Positions 34,102-41,149 of a stretch of DNA of 64,000 bases are shown piece by piece. The number at the start of each line of letters is the position of its first letter. The stretch's first letter is position 1. This DNA comes from JAPKYZ01 sp033763835 (lineage in GTDB: Bacteria; Acidobacteriota; Terriglobia; Bryobacterales; Bryobacteraceae): positions 1 to 64,000 of the forward strand of contig JANRJS010000007.1 in the NCBI GenBank assembly GCA_033763835.1, read 5' to 3'. Below the pieces are notes generated by a model that was not told the origin of the DNA, ran no database searches, and saw only the letters and a list, made by a program, of their open reading frames with translations. Both the position numbers and the translations under genes were made by a program.

Positions 34102-34914
34102 ATGAACTCCCTCATCGAGTCGCTCTCCACCGCCCGGATTTACGATCTCGAACAGCCGCGCTTCCCGGCGATGCCTCTGCACGAAAGCCACAAGCGGCCG
34201 GGGTACGGTTACTACCTGCACCGCCGCCATCGCGACACCTACGATCCGGCGCGGCACGGTCAACGGTCGGGAGCGTCGGGCATCGTCACGATGACCGACC
34301 ATACCGGCACACACATCGATGCGCTGTGCCACCAAGCCTGCGAACTGGAACTGTTCGGCGGGGTCAAGACCGAGACCGCGGAGTCGCCCACCGGATTCTC
34401 GGAACTGGGCGCGGAAACGATGCCGCCGCTGGTGGCGCGAGGCGTTCTGCTCGACATCGCCCGCCATCACGGCGCGGACCGGCTGCCCGAGCATTACGCC
34501 ATCACCGCCGATGAGATGATCGCCTGCGCGCAATCGCAGAACACGCTGCTCAACCCCGGCGATATCCTTTTGATCCGCACCGGATTCGGCGCGATGTGGA
34601 ACGACGAAGCGACTTATCTGCGCGCGGCGGGCGTTCACAAATCGGGCTCGATTTGGGCCGCCGAGCAGGGCGTCGCCGCCGTCGGCGCCGACAATATGGC
34701 GTGGGACACGCTCAACGGCGACCGCGACCCCGAAACCGGTTCCACGATGTTCGCGCACGTGTACCTGATCCCCAAGAAGGGCGTCTACATCGTCGAAAAC
34801 CTGCTGCTCGAAGAGTTGTCGCGGGACCGGGTTTATGAATTCGCGTTCATCGCCGCACCGCTCAAAATGATCGGGGCGACGGGTTCGCCGATCCGGCCTT
34901 TGGCGATCGTCTAG
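34102..34914 (+). CDS. Cyclase-family metal-dependent hydrolase (kynurenine formamidase-like)
   Basis: 270 residues. The family motif HTGTHID is at 67-73, followed by a GVLLDIARHHG strand and, later, DNMAWDT. The C-terminus has KGVYIVENLLLEEL and FAFIAAPLKMIGATGSPIRP. PF04199 members bind zinc or manganese and act as formamidases, isatin hydrolases or lactone hydrolases. The substrate cannot be told. It lies 43 bases ahead of the csm operon on the same strand. It belongs to no known CRISPR-associated family, so I regard the adjacency as incidental. Confidence 0.88.
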   Translation: MNSLIESLSTARIYDLEQPRFPAMPLHESHKRPGYGYYLHRRHRDTYDPARHGQRSGASGIVTMTDHTGTHIDALCHQACELELFGGVKTETAESPTGFSELGAETMPPLVARGVLLDIARHHGADRLPEHYAITADEMIACAQSQNTLLNPGDILLIRTGFGAMWNDEATYLRAAGVHKSGSIWAAEQGVAAVGADNMAWDTLNGDRDPETGSTMFAHVYLIPKKGVYIVENLLLEELSRDRVYEFAFIAAPLKMIGATGSPIRPLAIV

Positions 34915-34957
34915 GGCGAATGGTACTCTAGCGGGAGCCGGTCTCCCCCGTAAACCG

Positions 34958-36154
34958 ATGAGCGTGCAAGTCTTTTTCCAAGGACTGATTCTCGAAACCG
35001 ACGAATTTCTTTCGAGCGGACGCTCCCTTCGCGAGCGTGCGTCGCGCGTCGTGCATTACTCGGAGGATTGGCCGCTCGGCTTCTTGAACTCGCAAGGGTT
35101 GCCGTCGCTCCTGCTCGGTTCCGCGACGCCCGGGCAGTTCCTGCTGGTCCTTCCCGAACACGCCGTCGGAGCGGCGCGCGAATACTTCGCGGCAGCGGCA
35201 CAGGATGCCTCACGCGAGGGGCTGCGCCTGATCTTCGCCTCAACCGAAAACTTGGGCACGTGGGCGATCATTCGCGAGCGTTTGTGGGGTGAGCTATCGC
35301 AACTCGAATCCGCGCCCGGCTCGCCCGATTTCCAGCCGTTCGACCCGGCCGCGGACGAGGAGACCGCCCTCGAACCCGTCCCCGTTCCGTGGTCCGTCTT
35401 GCGCGGCAACGTAGACCGGTTCGAGCCGTTTCTCGCCGCCGCCGACACGGTGGAAACGCATGTCGCGCGCTCTTTGATGTTCAAGAATTTCTTCGCGGGC
35501 GAATTGCCGCGCCTTACGCAAGGCAAAGCCGAGATCGCGATCCTCGGCGGCGACGGTTTCGCGATTACCGGGCCATGGGAAACGTTGCTCACGATCGCAC
35601 CGGAGATCGCGCGTCTCTTCGAACGGTTCGCGGCGGAAAACCTGGGCGCGGACTCGGCCGCCGACGGACGCACCATGAGCATGGCGCTGGCGCTACCGCA
35701 AGACGGCGAAACCGAAGGCGCGGTATACCGGCGTTGCGGAGCGATGCTCGAAACGGCAAAGACGTTTCTGCGGGGCGGCTTTCACTTGTTCGGGCGCACC
35801 ATCGAGTGGCAGCAGCTCACCGAGGCGGAAGGGATTAAGGACCTCGCACTGCGCCTGGTGCGCGAGTTTGGCTGCTCGACGCAATTCATCGCCGAGTTGC
35901 TATCGTTCTATCCCGAGTTGCAAACGGGACGGCGCGGCGTCCAAAGGTTCGAGCGCCCCTGGCGTTTCTACCGGCGCTTGGCCGTGACGCTCGACCCGAA
36001 CGAGCGCCGTTCGCGCTCGCGCGAGTATGTCAAAGTAAGAACCGAGTTAGCCGCCGAAGTCATCGGCAAAAACGTCGGCCAAGCCCGCCTGCGCCCCACC
36101 GGGCGAGTGGCGCTCGAATGGGCGTACCGGCTAACCCAAACGGAGCCAGCTTAA
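34958..36154 (+). CDS. csm1: Cas10/Csm1-like protein, short, HD-less, degenerate polymerase site
   Basis: 398 residues, about half a normal Cas10. No N-terminal HD nuclease is present. Residues about 45-115 resemble the first Palm domain (PSLLLGSATPGQFLLVLPEH). The second Palm domain is clear: WSVLRGNVDRFEPFL (145-159), RSLMFKNFFAGELPRL (171-186) and AILGGDGFAITGPW (194-207). In active Cas10 these read roughly GDVDnlg and GGDDlf-GPWd. Here the first Asp is Asn151, and GGDD is GGDG (197-200). The C-terminal helical domain (about 285-398) fits the Csm1 tail. It should scaffold the complex but hardly make cyclic oligoadenylate. First gene of the csm operon; the csm2 ATG overlaps its stop by one base. 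Confidence 0.85.
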   Translation: MSVQVFFQGLILETDEFLSSGRSLRERASRVVHYSEDWPLGFLNSQGLPSLLLGSATPGQFLLVLPEHAVGAAREYFAAAAQDASREGLRLIFASTENLGTWAIIRERLWGELSQLESAPGSPDFQPFDPAADEETALEPVPVPWSVLRGNVDRFEPFLAAADTVETHVARSLMFKNFFAGELPRLTQGKAEIAILGGDGFAITGPWETLLTIAPEIARLFERFAAENLGADSAADGRTMSMALALPQDGETEGAVYRRCGAMLETAKTFLRGGFHLFGRTIEWQQLTEAEGIKDLALRLVREFGCSTQFIAELLSFYPELQTGRRGVQRFERPWRFYRRLAVTLDPNERRSRSREYVKVRTELAAEVIGKNVGQARLRPTGRVALEWAYRLTQTEPA

Positions 36155-36657
36155 TGTCTGAAGAGAAAAAAGAGACCGCGCCGCAGGCTTCGGCGCCTCC
36201 CAAACGGGACGGCGGGCCGCGCCGCGACGGCGGACCTCGCGGGCCGCGCGAACATGGACGAGAACACGGGCGCGAGGCGGGCCGAGGCGGCGACCGGGAC
36301 CGTCGACCCGACGCGCCGCCCGAAATCGATCTCGACAAGCTGCTCGCCGATTCGCTCTATCTCGACAATCAGGCGCATGCCGTCGTCAATCGCCTGCGGG
36401 ACATGGATTCCGGCACGAAAAGCCAATTGCGGCGCTTCTACAACGCTGTGCGGCGGGCCTGCCGGACGCCTGAAAGCGAACGTCAGCACGAGTTCGTCAT
36501 GCTGCGCGCGCGGCTGGCGTACACGATCGCGCGGCATTCCTTGCGTTCGATGGATACGCTCGAAAAGTTGTTGCTGCAGGTGACGCGCAAGAACGACCAG
36601 CGCGGTTACGAGCGGTTCCGCGACTTATTCGAAGCCATCGTCGCCTATAACGAGTAA
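36154..36657 (+). CDS. csm2: Csm2-like small subunit with basic disordered N-terminus
   Basis: 167 residues. Residues about 58-167 are a Csm2/TM1810-like helical bundle: IDLDKLLADSLYLDNQAHAV, QLRRFYNAVRRACR, FVMLRARLAYTIARHSL and the family ending FRDLFEAIVAYNE. The first 56 residues are low complexity, rich in Gly, Arg, Pro and Asp (KRDGGPRRDGGPRGPREHGR onward), longer than usual for Csm2, and could bind RNA. Csm2 lines the filament between Cas10 and Csm5 along target RNA in type III-A complexes. The ATG at 36154 overlaps the cas10 stop (TAATG). csm3 begins six bases after its stop. Confidence 0.85.
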   Translation: MSEEKKETAPQASAPPKRDGGPRRDGGPRGPREHGREHGREAGRGGDRDRRPDAPPEIDLDKLLADSLYLDNQAHAVVNRLRDMDSGTKSQLRRFYNAVRRACRTPESERQHEFVMLRARLAYTIARHSLRSMDTLEKLLLQVTRKNDQRGYERFRDLFEAIVAYNE

Positions 36658-36663
36658 CTCGAA

Positions 36664-37422
36664 ATGTCATCCCATACATCCGAAACCAAGTTGGCGTTTC
36701 TCGGCAAGCTTGTCGTCGAGACCGAAGTCGTCTGCGAGACCGGTCTGCATATCGGCGCGGGCAAGGGGACGCTCGAAATCGGCGGGGCCGACAGCGCGGT
36801 GGTGAAAGACTCCTTCGGCCGGCCCTACATCCCGGGCAGCAGTTTGCGCGGCGCGATGCGGCATCAACTCGAAGCCGCCACCGGCGCGCTGGAACGCAGC
36901 GACGAGATGGTCTATCTGTCCCGGCGGCGCGGCCAGGAAGTTCGCATTCACCAAAGCAACCGCCCGGACGACGAAATTTGTTTGCTGTTCGGCGGCCCCA
37001 ACGGCCGGGGGCGATTGACGGTCTCCGACGCGCCGCTGGTCGAAGAATCAATCACGGCGCAGATGCGCGAGAACCTCGACGGCGAGTTGACGGAAGTGAA
37101 GAGCGAAGTCGCCATCGACCGGTTGACGGCGCAGGCTTCGCCGCGGACGATGGAGCGCGTTCCGGCAGGCGCGAAATTCAAAGTCCGCCTGACGCTCGAC
37201 GTCTTGTGTAAGGAAGACGCGGACCTGATCGCGCTGCTGCCCCTCGCGCTGCGGCTGATCGAGGATTCGGGCCTCGGCGGCGGACGGTCGCGCGGCAGCG
37301 GCCGGGTGAAGTTCGGCGCATTCCAAACTTCCTGGCGGTCGAAGGACGCCTATTATTCCGGCGCGGAGGCGAAGGCGCTCGAGAAATTGGACGCCGAAAC
37401 GCTGCTCGCCGAAATCGGATAG
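36664..37422 (+). CDS. csm3: Csm3-like RAMP backbone subunit, catalytic Asp retained
   Basis: 252 residues of the Cas7/RAMP group. GLHIGAG (27-33), IGGADSAVVKD (39-49), PYIPGSSLRGAMR (54-66), the thumb IDRLTAQASPRTMERVPAGAKF region (151-172) and the glycine-rich loop GLGGGRSRGSGRV (203-215) all match Csm3. Asp43 aligns with Asp33 of Streptococcus thermophilus Csm3, which cuts target RNA at six-base steps. Target cleavage is therefore predicted to be intact. Several copies would bind crRNA in the complex. Six bases after csm2 and three before csm4. Confidence 0.93.
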   Translation: MSSHTSETKLAFLGKLVVETEVVCETGLHIGAGKGTLEIGGADSAVVKDSFGRPYIPGSSLRGAMRHQLEAATGALERSDEMVYLSRRRGQEVRIHQSNRPDDEICLLFGGPNGRGRLTVSDAPLVEESITAQMRENLDGELTEVKSEVAIDRLTAQASPRTMERVPAGAKFKVRLTLDVLCKEDADLIALLPLALRLIEDSGLGGGRSRGSGRVKFGAFQTSWRSKDAYYSGAEAKALEKLDAETLLAEIG

Positions 37423-37425
37423 CCC

Positions 37426-38334
37426 ATGCCGACCCTGCTGGTGCGGTTTCGTCCGCGCGGACCCTGGCGGTTCGGCGAAGGCGGAACGCGCGAATCCACG
37501 GATACGATCGGGCATAGCGACACGCTGCACGCGGCGTTGGGTTGGGCGGCCCGGAAACTGGATCGCGGCGCGGACTGGGAATCCGCCATCCGCGGCTTAC
37601 GGGTGAGTTCGATGTTCCCGTTTGTGGGACGCACGCTGTATGTCGCGCCGCCCCGCACGCATTGGCCGCCGCCCACGCCGTCAAAGTTGCGGTTGAAGTC
37701 GGCGAAGTTGATCCCGCTTTCGGTGGCGCAGGATTTGCTCGCCGGAAGACCTTTGGCCGACGAGCGATGGGATGTGGACGCCCGTTCGGCGTGCCTGATT
37801 CCAGCGGGCGGGGTCGCGCCGTTCCGTATCGCCCTTCGCCGCAACGCCGCCGTGGACCCGGTGGCGCCCGGCGCGATCGAAGCGCACTCCACCGCTTGCC
37901 TCGAGTTTCCCGCCAATGCCGGATTTTGGTGCGCCCTCGCCGCCCCCCAAGAGTCGCTCGAATTAGTGCGCGCCGCACTGCGATTGTTGGGCGACGCCGG
38001 GATCGGCGGGGAACGCAATCTGGGCTGGGGACAGTCCGCGGTCGAGTTCGCGGCGTTTCCCGAAGCGGCGGCGGAATCGCCCTCCGGCCGCTACTGGCTG
38101 CTGTCCCTCTTCGTTCCCGGCGAACACGACGCCGTCGATTGGTCGAAAGGCGATTACCGCGCGAGAGTGCGGCGGAACCTTCGCGGCCGGGCCGTGCGCA
38201 TGATCGAGGAAGGCGGCGTCATCGCGGCCGCATCGCCCCCTTCCGGATCGCAAATCGATCTCGGCGTGGGCGAACCTGATTGGCGCAACGGCGCGGCTTT
38301 CGCGTTCCCGTTACCCGCGGAGCCCGCCGCATGA
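37426..38334 (+). CDS. csm4: Csm4-like RAMP (Cas5 group), crRNA 5'-tag end
   Basis: 302 residues. The N-terminal RAMP fold has VRFRPRGPWRFGEGG, then IGHSDTLHAALGWAAR (28-43) and VSSMFPFVGRTLYVAPP, all as in Csm4. The glycine-rich loop is LLGDAGIGGERNLGWGQ (187-203). Csm4 caps the complex at the crRNA 5' tag and contacts Cas10. A crRNA-dependent role is thus expected even though no array or Cas6 is visible. The stop overlaps csm5 as ATGA. Confidence 0.9.
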   Translation: MPTLLVRFRPRGPWRFGEGGTRESTDTIGHSDTLHAALGWAARKLDRGADWESAIRGLRVSSMFPFVGRTLYVAPPRTHWPPPTPSKLRLKSAKLIPLSVAQDLLAGRPLADERWDVDARSACLIPAGGVAPFRIALRRNAAVDPVAPGAIEAHSTACLEFPANAGFWCALAAPQESLELVRAALRLLGDAGIGGERNLGWGQSAVEFAAFPEAAAESPSGRYWLLSLFVPGEHDAVDWSKGDYRARVRRNLRGRAVRMIEEGGVIAAASPPSGSQIDLGVGEPDWRNGAAFAFPLPAEPAA

Positions 38335-39311
38335 AGTACCGCGTAACGATCCTGACCCCTACGCTCGCGGGCGACGGCCAACGCCTTTCGCCGATCGACT
38401 ACATGGTCTGGAAAGATCAGGTGAACGTGATCGATCAGCGGCGCATCTTCAAGATGCTCGCGAAAAGCCCGCGCCTGGAACCGTATCTGGTACAAATCCG
38501 GCGCGCCACGCGGCTCGATTTCGCCAGTTGGGGCGGTTACGCGCAGAACTACGCGCTGCGGCGCATTCCGTTCGAGCATCCCTCGCTTACCGCCGCGTGG
38601 GAGCGGGCGCGAGTGGAAAACCTCCATATCCCGACCTTCGCCACCGATTTCGCCGGGCCGCTGATCGCCGGATCCGCGATCAAGGGAGCGGTGCGGACGG
38701 CCGCCACGGTAGAGCGATGGCGGAGCCGAGGAGTCGAAAAAGTGATCGAAACGGCGGCCAAACGCGCCGAAGGACGAGTGCCGCGGTTTTTAGCGCAATT
38801 CGCGGACAATGAATCTCCCCGCGCGTCGTTCGCCGACGCTCGCCTGGTTTCGGGCGAATTGAAGGTGTACCAAGTGCAGACTTCCCGGCTGCAGAACGGC
38901 GTGTTGAGTTGGAAGGACTCGATGCCCGCGTTCGCCGAGATGGCCGTACCGGGCACGGTGTTCGAGGGCCGGTGGTCGGGCGAACTCCCCCCGCTCGGCG
39001 AGTCTTCCGCGCTGCTTGAAAATCAGATCGTTTACGCGAAGGAAGCGAAGCTAGCGCATGTGGCGGCGACGCTCGAAGCGCTCCGGGGACGTCCCGGCCT
39101 GCTATCGCTCGGCTGGGGCGGCGGATTTCTCTCGAAAACCGCGGCGTCGGACACCTCGCCCGAGGCGTACCGCCAGATTCTTCGGGCGATGCCGTATTAC
39201 GCCCGGGCGATCCAAACCGGTCTCGCCTTCCCGAAGACCCGTCGGATTGTGACGATGGACCAAAAGCCCGCCGCGATTCCCGGTTGGATTTCGCTCGAAC
39301 CCGCCGATTAG
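38331..39311 (+). CDS. csm5: Csm5-like RAMP, crRNA 3' end
   Basis: 326 residues. KYRVTILTPTLAGDGQRLSP and DYMVWKDQVNVIDQRRIFKM are the Csm5 opening, normally including an IGSG-like loop that is here AGDG. LIAGSAIKGAVRTAA (111-125) is the family's PGSSIKGAIRT-type motif, with Pro replaced by Ala. SFADARLVSGELKVYQVQTS and a late GLLSLGWGGGFLSKT complete the fold. Csm5 caps the crRNA 3' end and helps recruit trimming nucleases in known systems. It overlaps csm4 by ATGA. A hairpin begins at its stop codon. Confidence 0.88.
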   Translation: MKYRVTILTPTLAGDGQRLSPIDYMVWKDQVNVIDQRRIFKMLAKSPRLEPYLVQIRRATRLDFASWGGYAQNYALRRIPFEHPSLTAAWERARVENLHIPTFATDFAGPLIAGSAIKGAVRTAATVERWRSRGVEKVIETAAKRAEGRVPRFLAQFADNESPRASFADARLVSGELKVYQVQTSRLQNGVLSWKDSMPAFAEMAVPGTVFEGRWSGELPPLGESSALLENQIVYAKEAKLAHVAATLEALRGRPGLLSLGWGGGFLSKTAASDTSPEAYRQILRAMPYYARAIQTGLAFPKTRRIVTMDQKPAAIPGWISLEPAD

Positions 39312-39347
39312 GTACGTAGGGCAAAGCCCGGATGCTACCCTCGTACC
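39311..39347 (+). terminator. Hairpin at the end of the csm operon
   Basis: GGTACG (39311-39316) pairs with CGTACC (39342-39347) and AGGG (39318-39321) with CCCT (39338-39341), leaving one bulged T. The loop (39322-39337) lies between. There is no T run after it, so this is a terminator-like or RNA-stabilising hairpin rather than a classic terminator. I see no second copy in the window that would make it a CRISPR repeat. Confidence 0.45.
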
Positions 39348-39373
39348 TGTGGAGCAAACCGGAGGACGGCACG

Positions 39374-39436
39374 ATGCCCACAAAGACAGTCACAAATGTA
39401 CAACGCATACTTCGGCTTTCGCGAAAACCCCTTTAA
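39374..39436 (+). other. Short ORF with a strong ribosome site overlapping the ATPase start
   Basis: GGAGGA at 39361-39366 is seven bases ahead of an ATG at 39374 that opens a 20-codon frame (MPTKTVTNVQRILRLSRKPL). It ends at 39436 inside the ATPase gene, in another frame. The ATPase ATG at 39396 has no ribosome site of its own. This could be a leader peptide that couples translation, or a sign of a frameshift at the gene start. Confidence 0.35.
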
Positions 39437-40259
39437 TCTAAGCCCCGATCCGGCGTTTCTTTACCGCAGCGAGCAGCACGAAGAGGCGCTCGCCAACCTG
39501 ATGTATGGGGTGCAGAGCCGCAAGGGCTTTATCGTCCTGACCGGCGAAGTCGGCACGGGCAAGACGACGCTGCTCGAATGCTTGCGCGACTATTTGGACG
39601 CCCAAGGGACGGAATTCGCGTTCATCTTCAATTCGAAGATTACGCCGGACCAGTTCTTCGAAATGATCGCCTACGATCTCGATTTGAAGTGCGACCGAAA
39701 GTCGAAGACCGACGTGCTGTTCGCGCTGAACCAACTGCTGATCCAACAGGCGAACGAGGGCCGGACTACGGTGTTGATCGTCGATGAAGTCCACAACCTC
39801 GATTGGCACGTGCTCGAAGAAGTGCGCATGCTGGGGAATCTCGAAAATCCGAAGATCGGCAAACTGATCCAGGTGATTCTTTCGGGGCAGCCCGAGTTCG
39901 ACCAGAAGCTCGATTCGGCCGATCTGCGTCAGCTGAAGCAGCGGATCGTTTTGCGGTGCCAGTTGCGTCCCTTCGATCTCCGTGACACTCGCGAATACAT
40001 CCACTCGCGGCTGTCGAAGGCGGGGATGCCGAAACAGATGGTGTTCGACGAATCGCTGATCGCGGACATTCACACGCGGACCCAAGGCATTCCGCGCCTG
40101 ATCAACGCGGTTTGCGACAACCTGCTACTCACCTGCTTCGCGCTCACCGTGCGCAAGGCGACCGTCGATATGCTCGACGAAATCGCGCGCGACATGCGGC
40201 TGGAATGGCCGGAGAAGACGATCGGAAAACCGCAGCCGGTACCCATCGCCGCAAGGTAG
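39396..40259 (+). CDS. ExeA/GspA-like AAA ATPase
   Basis: 287 residues. MYNAYFGFRENPFNLSPDP is the standard opening of ExeA-like ATPases. Walker A is GEVGTGKTT, Walker B with the catalytic acidics is TVLIVDEVHNLDW, sensor-1 is in ILSGQPEFD, and the C-terminal lid contains RTQGIPRLINAVCDNLLL. These proteins serve secretin assembly, exopolysaccharide (XrtA-type) loci or, in TniB/TnsC relatives, DNA transposition. The polysaccharide genes at 836-4373 suggest the second, but they are 35 kb away. It starts 85 bases after csm5 and ends nine bases before a toxin-antitoxin-like pair. Confidence 0.85.
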   Translation: MYNAYFGFRENPFNLSPDPAFLYRSEQHEEALANLMYGVQSRKGFIVLTGEVGTGKTTLLECLRDYLDAQGTEFAFIFNSKITPDQFFEMIAYDLDLKCDRKSKTDVLFALNQLLIQQANEGRTTVLIVDEVHNLDWHVLEEVRMLGNLENPKIGKLIQVILSGQPEFDQKLDSADLRQLKQRIVLRCQLRPFDLRDTREYIHSRLSKAGMPKQMVFDESLIADIHTRTQGIPRLINAVCDNLLLTCFALTVRKATVDMLDEIARDMRLEWPEKTIGKPQPVPIAAR

Positions 40260-40268
40260 TCTGGTGCT

Positions 40269-40610
40269 ATGTCCGGGCACGAGCGGATTGACCGGCGGAG
40301 TGTCGCGCTGCATCGCGCGATCGCGGCGAAACTCGCCCAGGATCCCGAACTGCTCGAAATCGCCCGCGATAATCTGCGGCGTTGGCGGGCGGAGGCGGGG
40401 CGCTCGACGCATTATCTCGAAGAATGGTCGCGCTTGCTCGACCGGCCTCTCCCGGAATTGGCGGCGCTGATCGTCGAGGACAGCGAGCGCATGCGCGCCT
40501 TGCGGCAATCGACGCCCTTCGCCGGTGTGTTAGACCCAAAGGAACGTTGGGCGATCTATGACGCGTTCGCAACTGGAACACATCATCCGGGCGGCGGGGA
40601 CCATCGCTGA
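40269..40610 (+). CDS. Putative antitoxin paired with a nucleotidyltransferase
   Basis: 113 residues, highly charged and helical: ERIDRRSVALHRAIAAKLAQ, ARDNLRRWRAEAG, LPELAALIVEDSERMRALRQ, then STPFAGVLDPKERWAIYDAF. Small proteins with this SERMRxLRQSxPFxGVL and RWAIY pattern often precede DUF6036-type nucleotidyltransferases and are assumed to be antitoxins. It overlaps the next gene by 53 bases and starts nine bases after the ATPase stop. The antitoxin assignment rests on gene order and size. Confidence 0.55.
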   Translation: MSGHERIDRRSVALHRAIAAKLAQDPELLEIARDNLRRWRAEAGRSTHYLEEWSRLLDRPLPELAALIVEDSERMRALRQSTPFAGVLDPKERWAIYDAFATGTHHPGGGDHR

Positions 40611-41088
40611 CGACACCGACATCGTAGTGATCGGCAGTCAGGCGATTCTGGGGCAGTTTCCGGACGCCCCGCCCAATCTACTGGTGTCGATGGAAGCGGA
40701 CGTTTATCCACGCAACAAGCCCGAGCGCAGCGATCTCATCGACGCGTCGATCGGCGAAGGCTCGCCGTTCGAGCGGACATTCGGCTACTACGGCTACGGA
40801 GTCGGACCGGAAACGGCGATCCTGCCCAGCGGTTGGGAAGAGCGTCTGGTCCTGGTCGAGAGTTCGAATACGCTAGGGATTCGTGGATGGTGCCTGGAAG
40901 TACACGATTTGACGATTTCGAAGTTGGCGGCTGGGCGGGACAAGGATCTGGAGTTCGCGGCGGTGGCGGCGGGAGCGGGAATGGCGGATACACACATCCT
41001 ACGGGCAAGACTCGCTCGGACGCCGTTGCGGCCGGAACTCGAAAAGGCCGTTGTCGGCCGGGTGAGCCGATTGGAGCGGGGCGGCTAA
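40558..41088 (+). CDS. DUF6036-like nucleotidyltransferase, putative toxin
   Basis: 176 residues. DIVVIGSQAILGQF gives the nucleotidyltransferase G-S motif, and SMEADVYP carries the acidic pair typical of minimal or AbiEii-like transferases. The middle has IRGWCLEVHDLTISKLAAGR, where DL-x-x-SKLAAGR-x-KD is characteristic of DUF6036 and related toxin families. Some relatives modify tRNA 3' ends and stop growth; activity here is inferred. With the preceding gene it forms a type IV or II toxin-antitoxin-like module. Confidence 0.65.
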   Translation: MTRSQLEHIIRAAGTIADDTDIVVIGSQAILGQFPDAPPNLLVSMEADVYPRNKPERSDLIDASIGEGSPFERTFGYYGYGVGPETAILPSGWEERLVLVESSNTLGIRGWCLEVHDLTISKLAAGRDKDLEFAAVAAGAGMADTHILRARLARTPLRPELEKAVVGRVSRLERGG

Positions 41089-41149
41089 CGCGGGCGTGTG
41101 ACCATCTGACGCGGGAATAGCACCTGTAAGTTAGCATGAGAGTCTCCCC

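Noticed and set aside
34933..34947. GGGAG/CTCCC hairpin between cyclase and cas10 genes
   Set aside because: Only five base pairs and no T run; too weak to call a terminator.
34915..39395. CRISPR array flanking the csm genes
   Set aside because: The gaps around the operon are 43 and 84 bases and contain no repeat-spacer pattern.
39396..40259. ExeA-like ATPase as a TnsC/TniB transposition or CRISPR-transposon gene
   Set aside because: No transposase, TniQ or element ends are nearby, and the N-terminus fits the secretion/exopolysaccharide group better.
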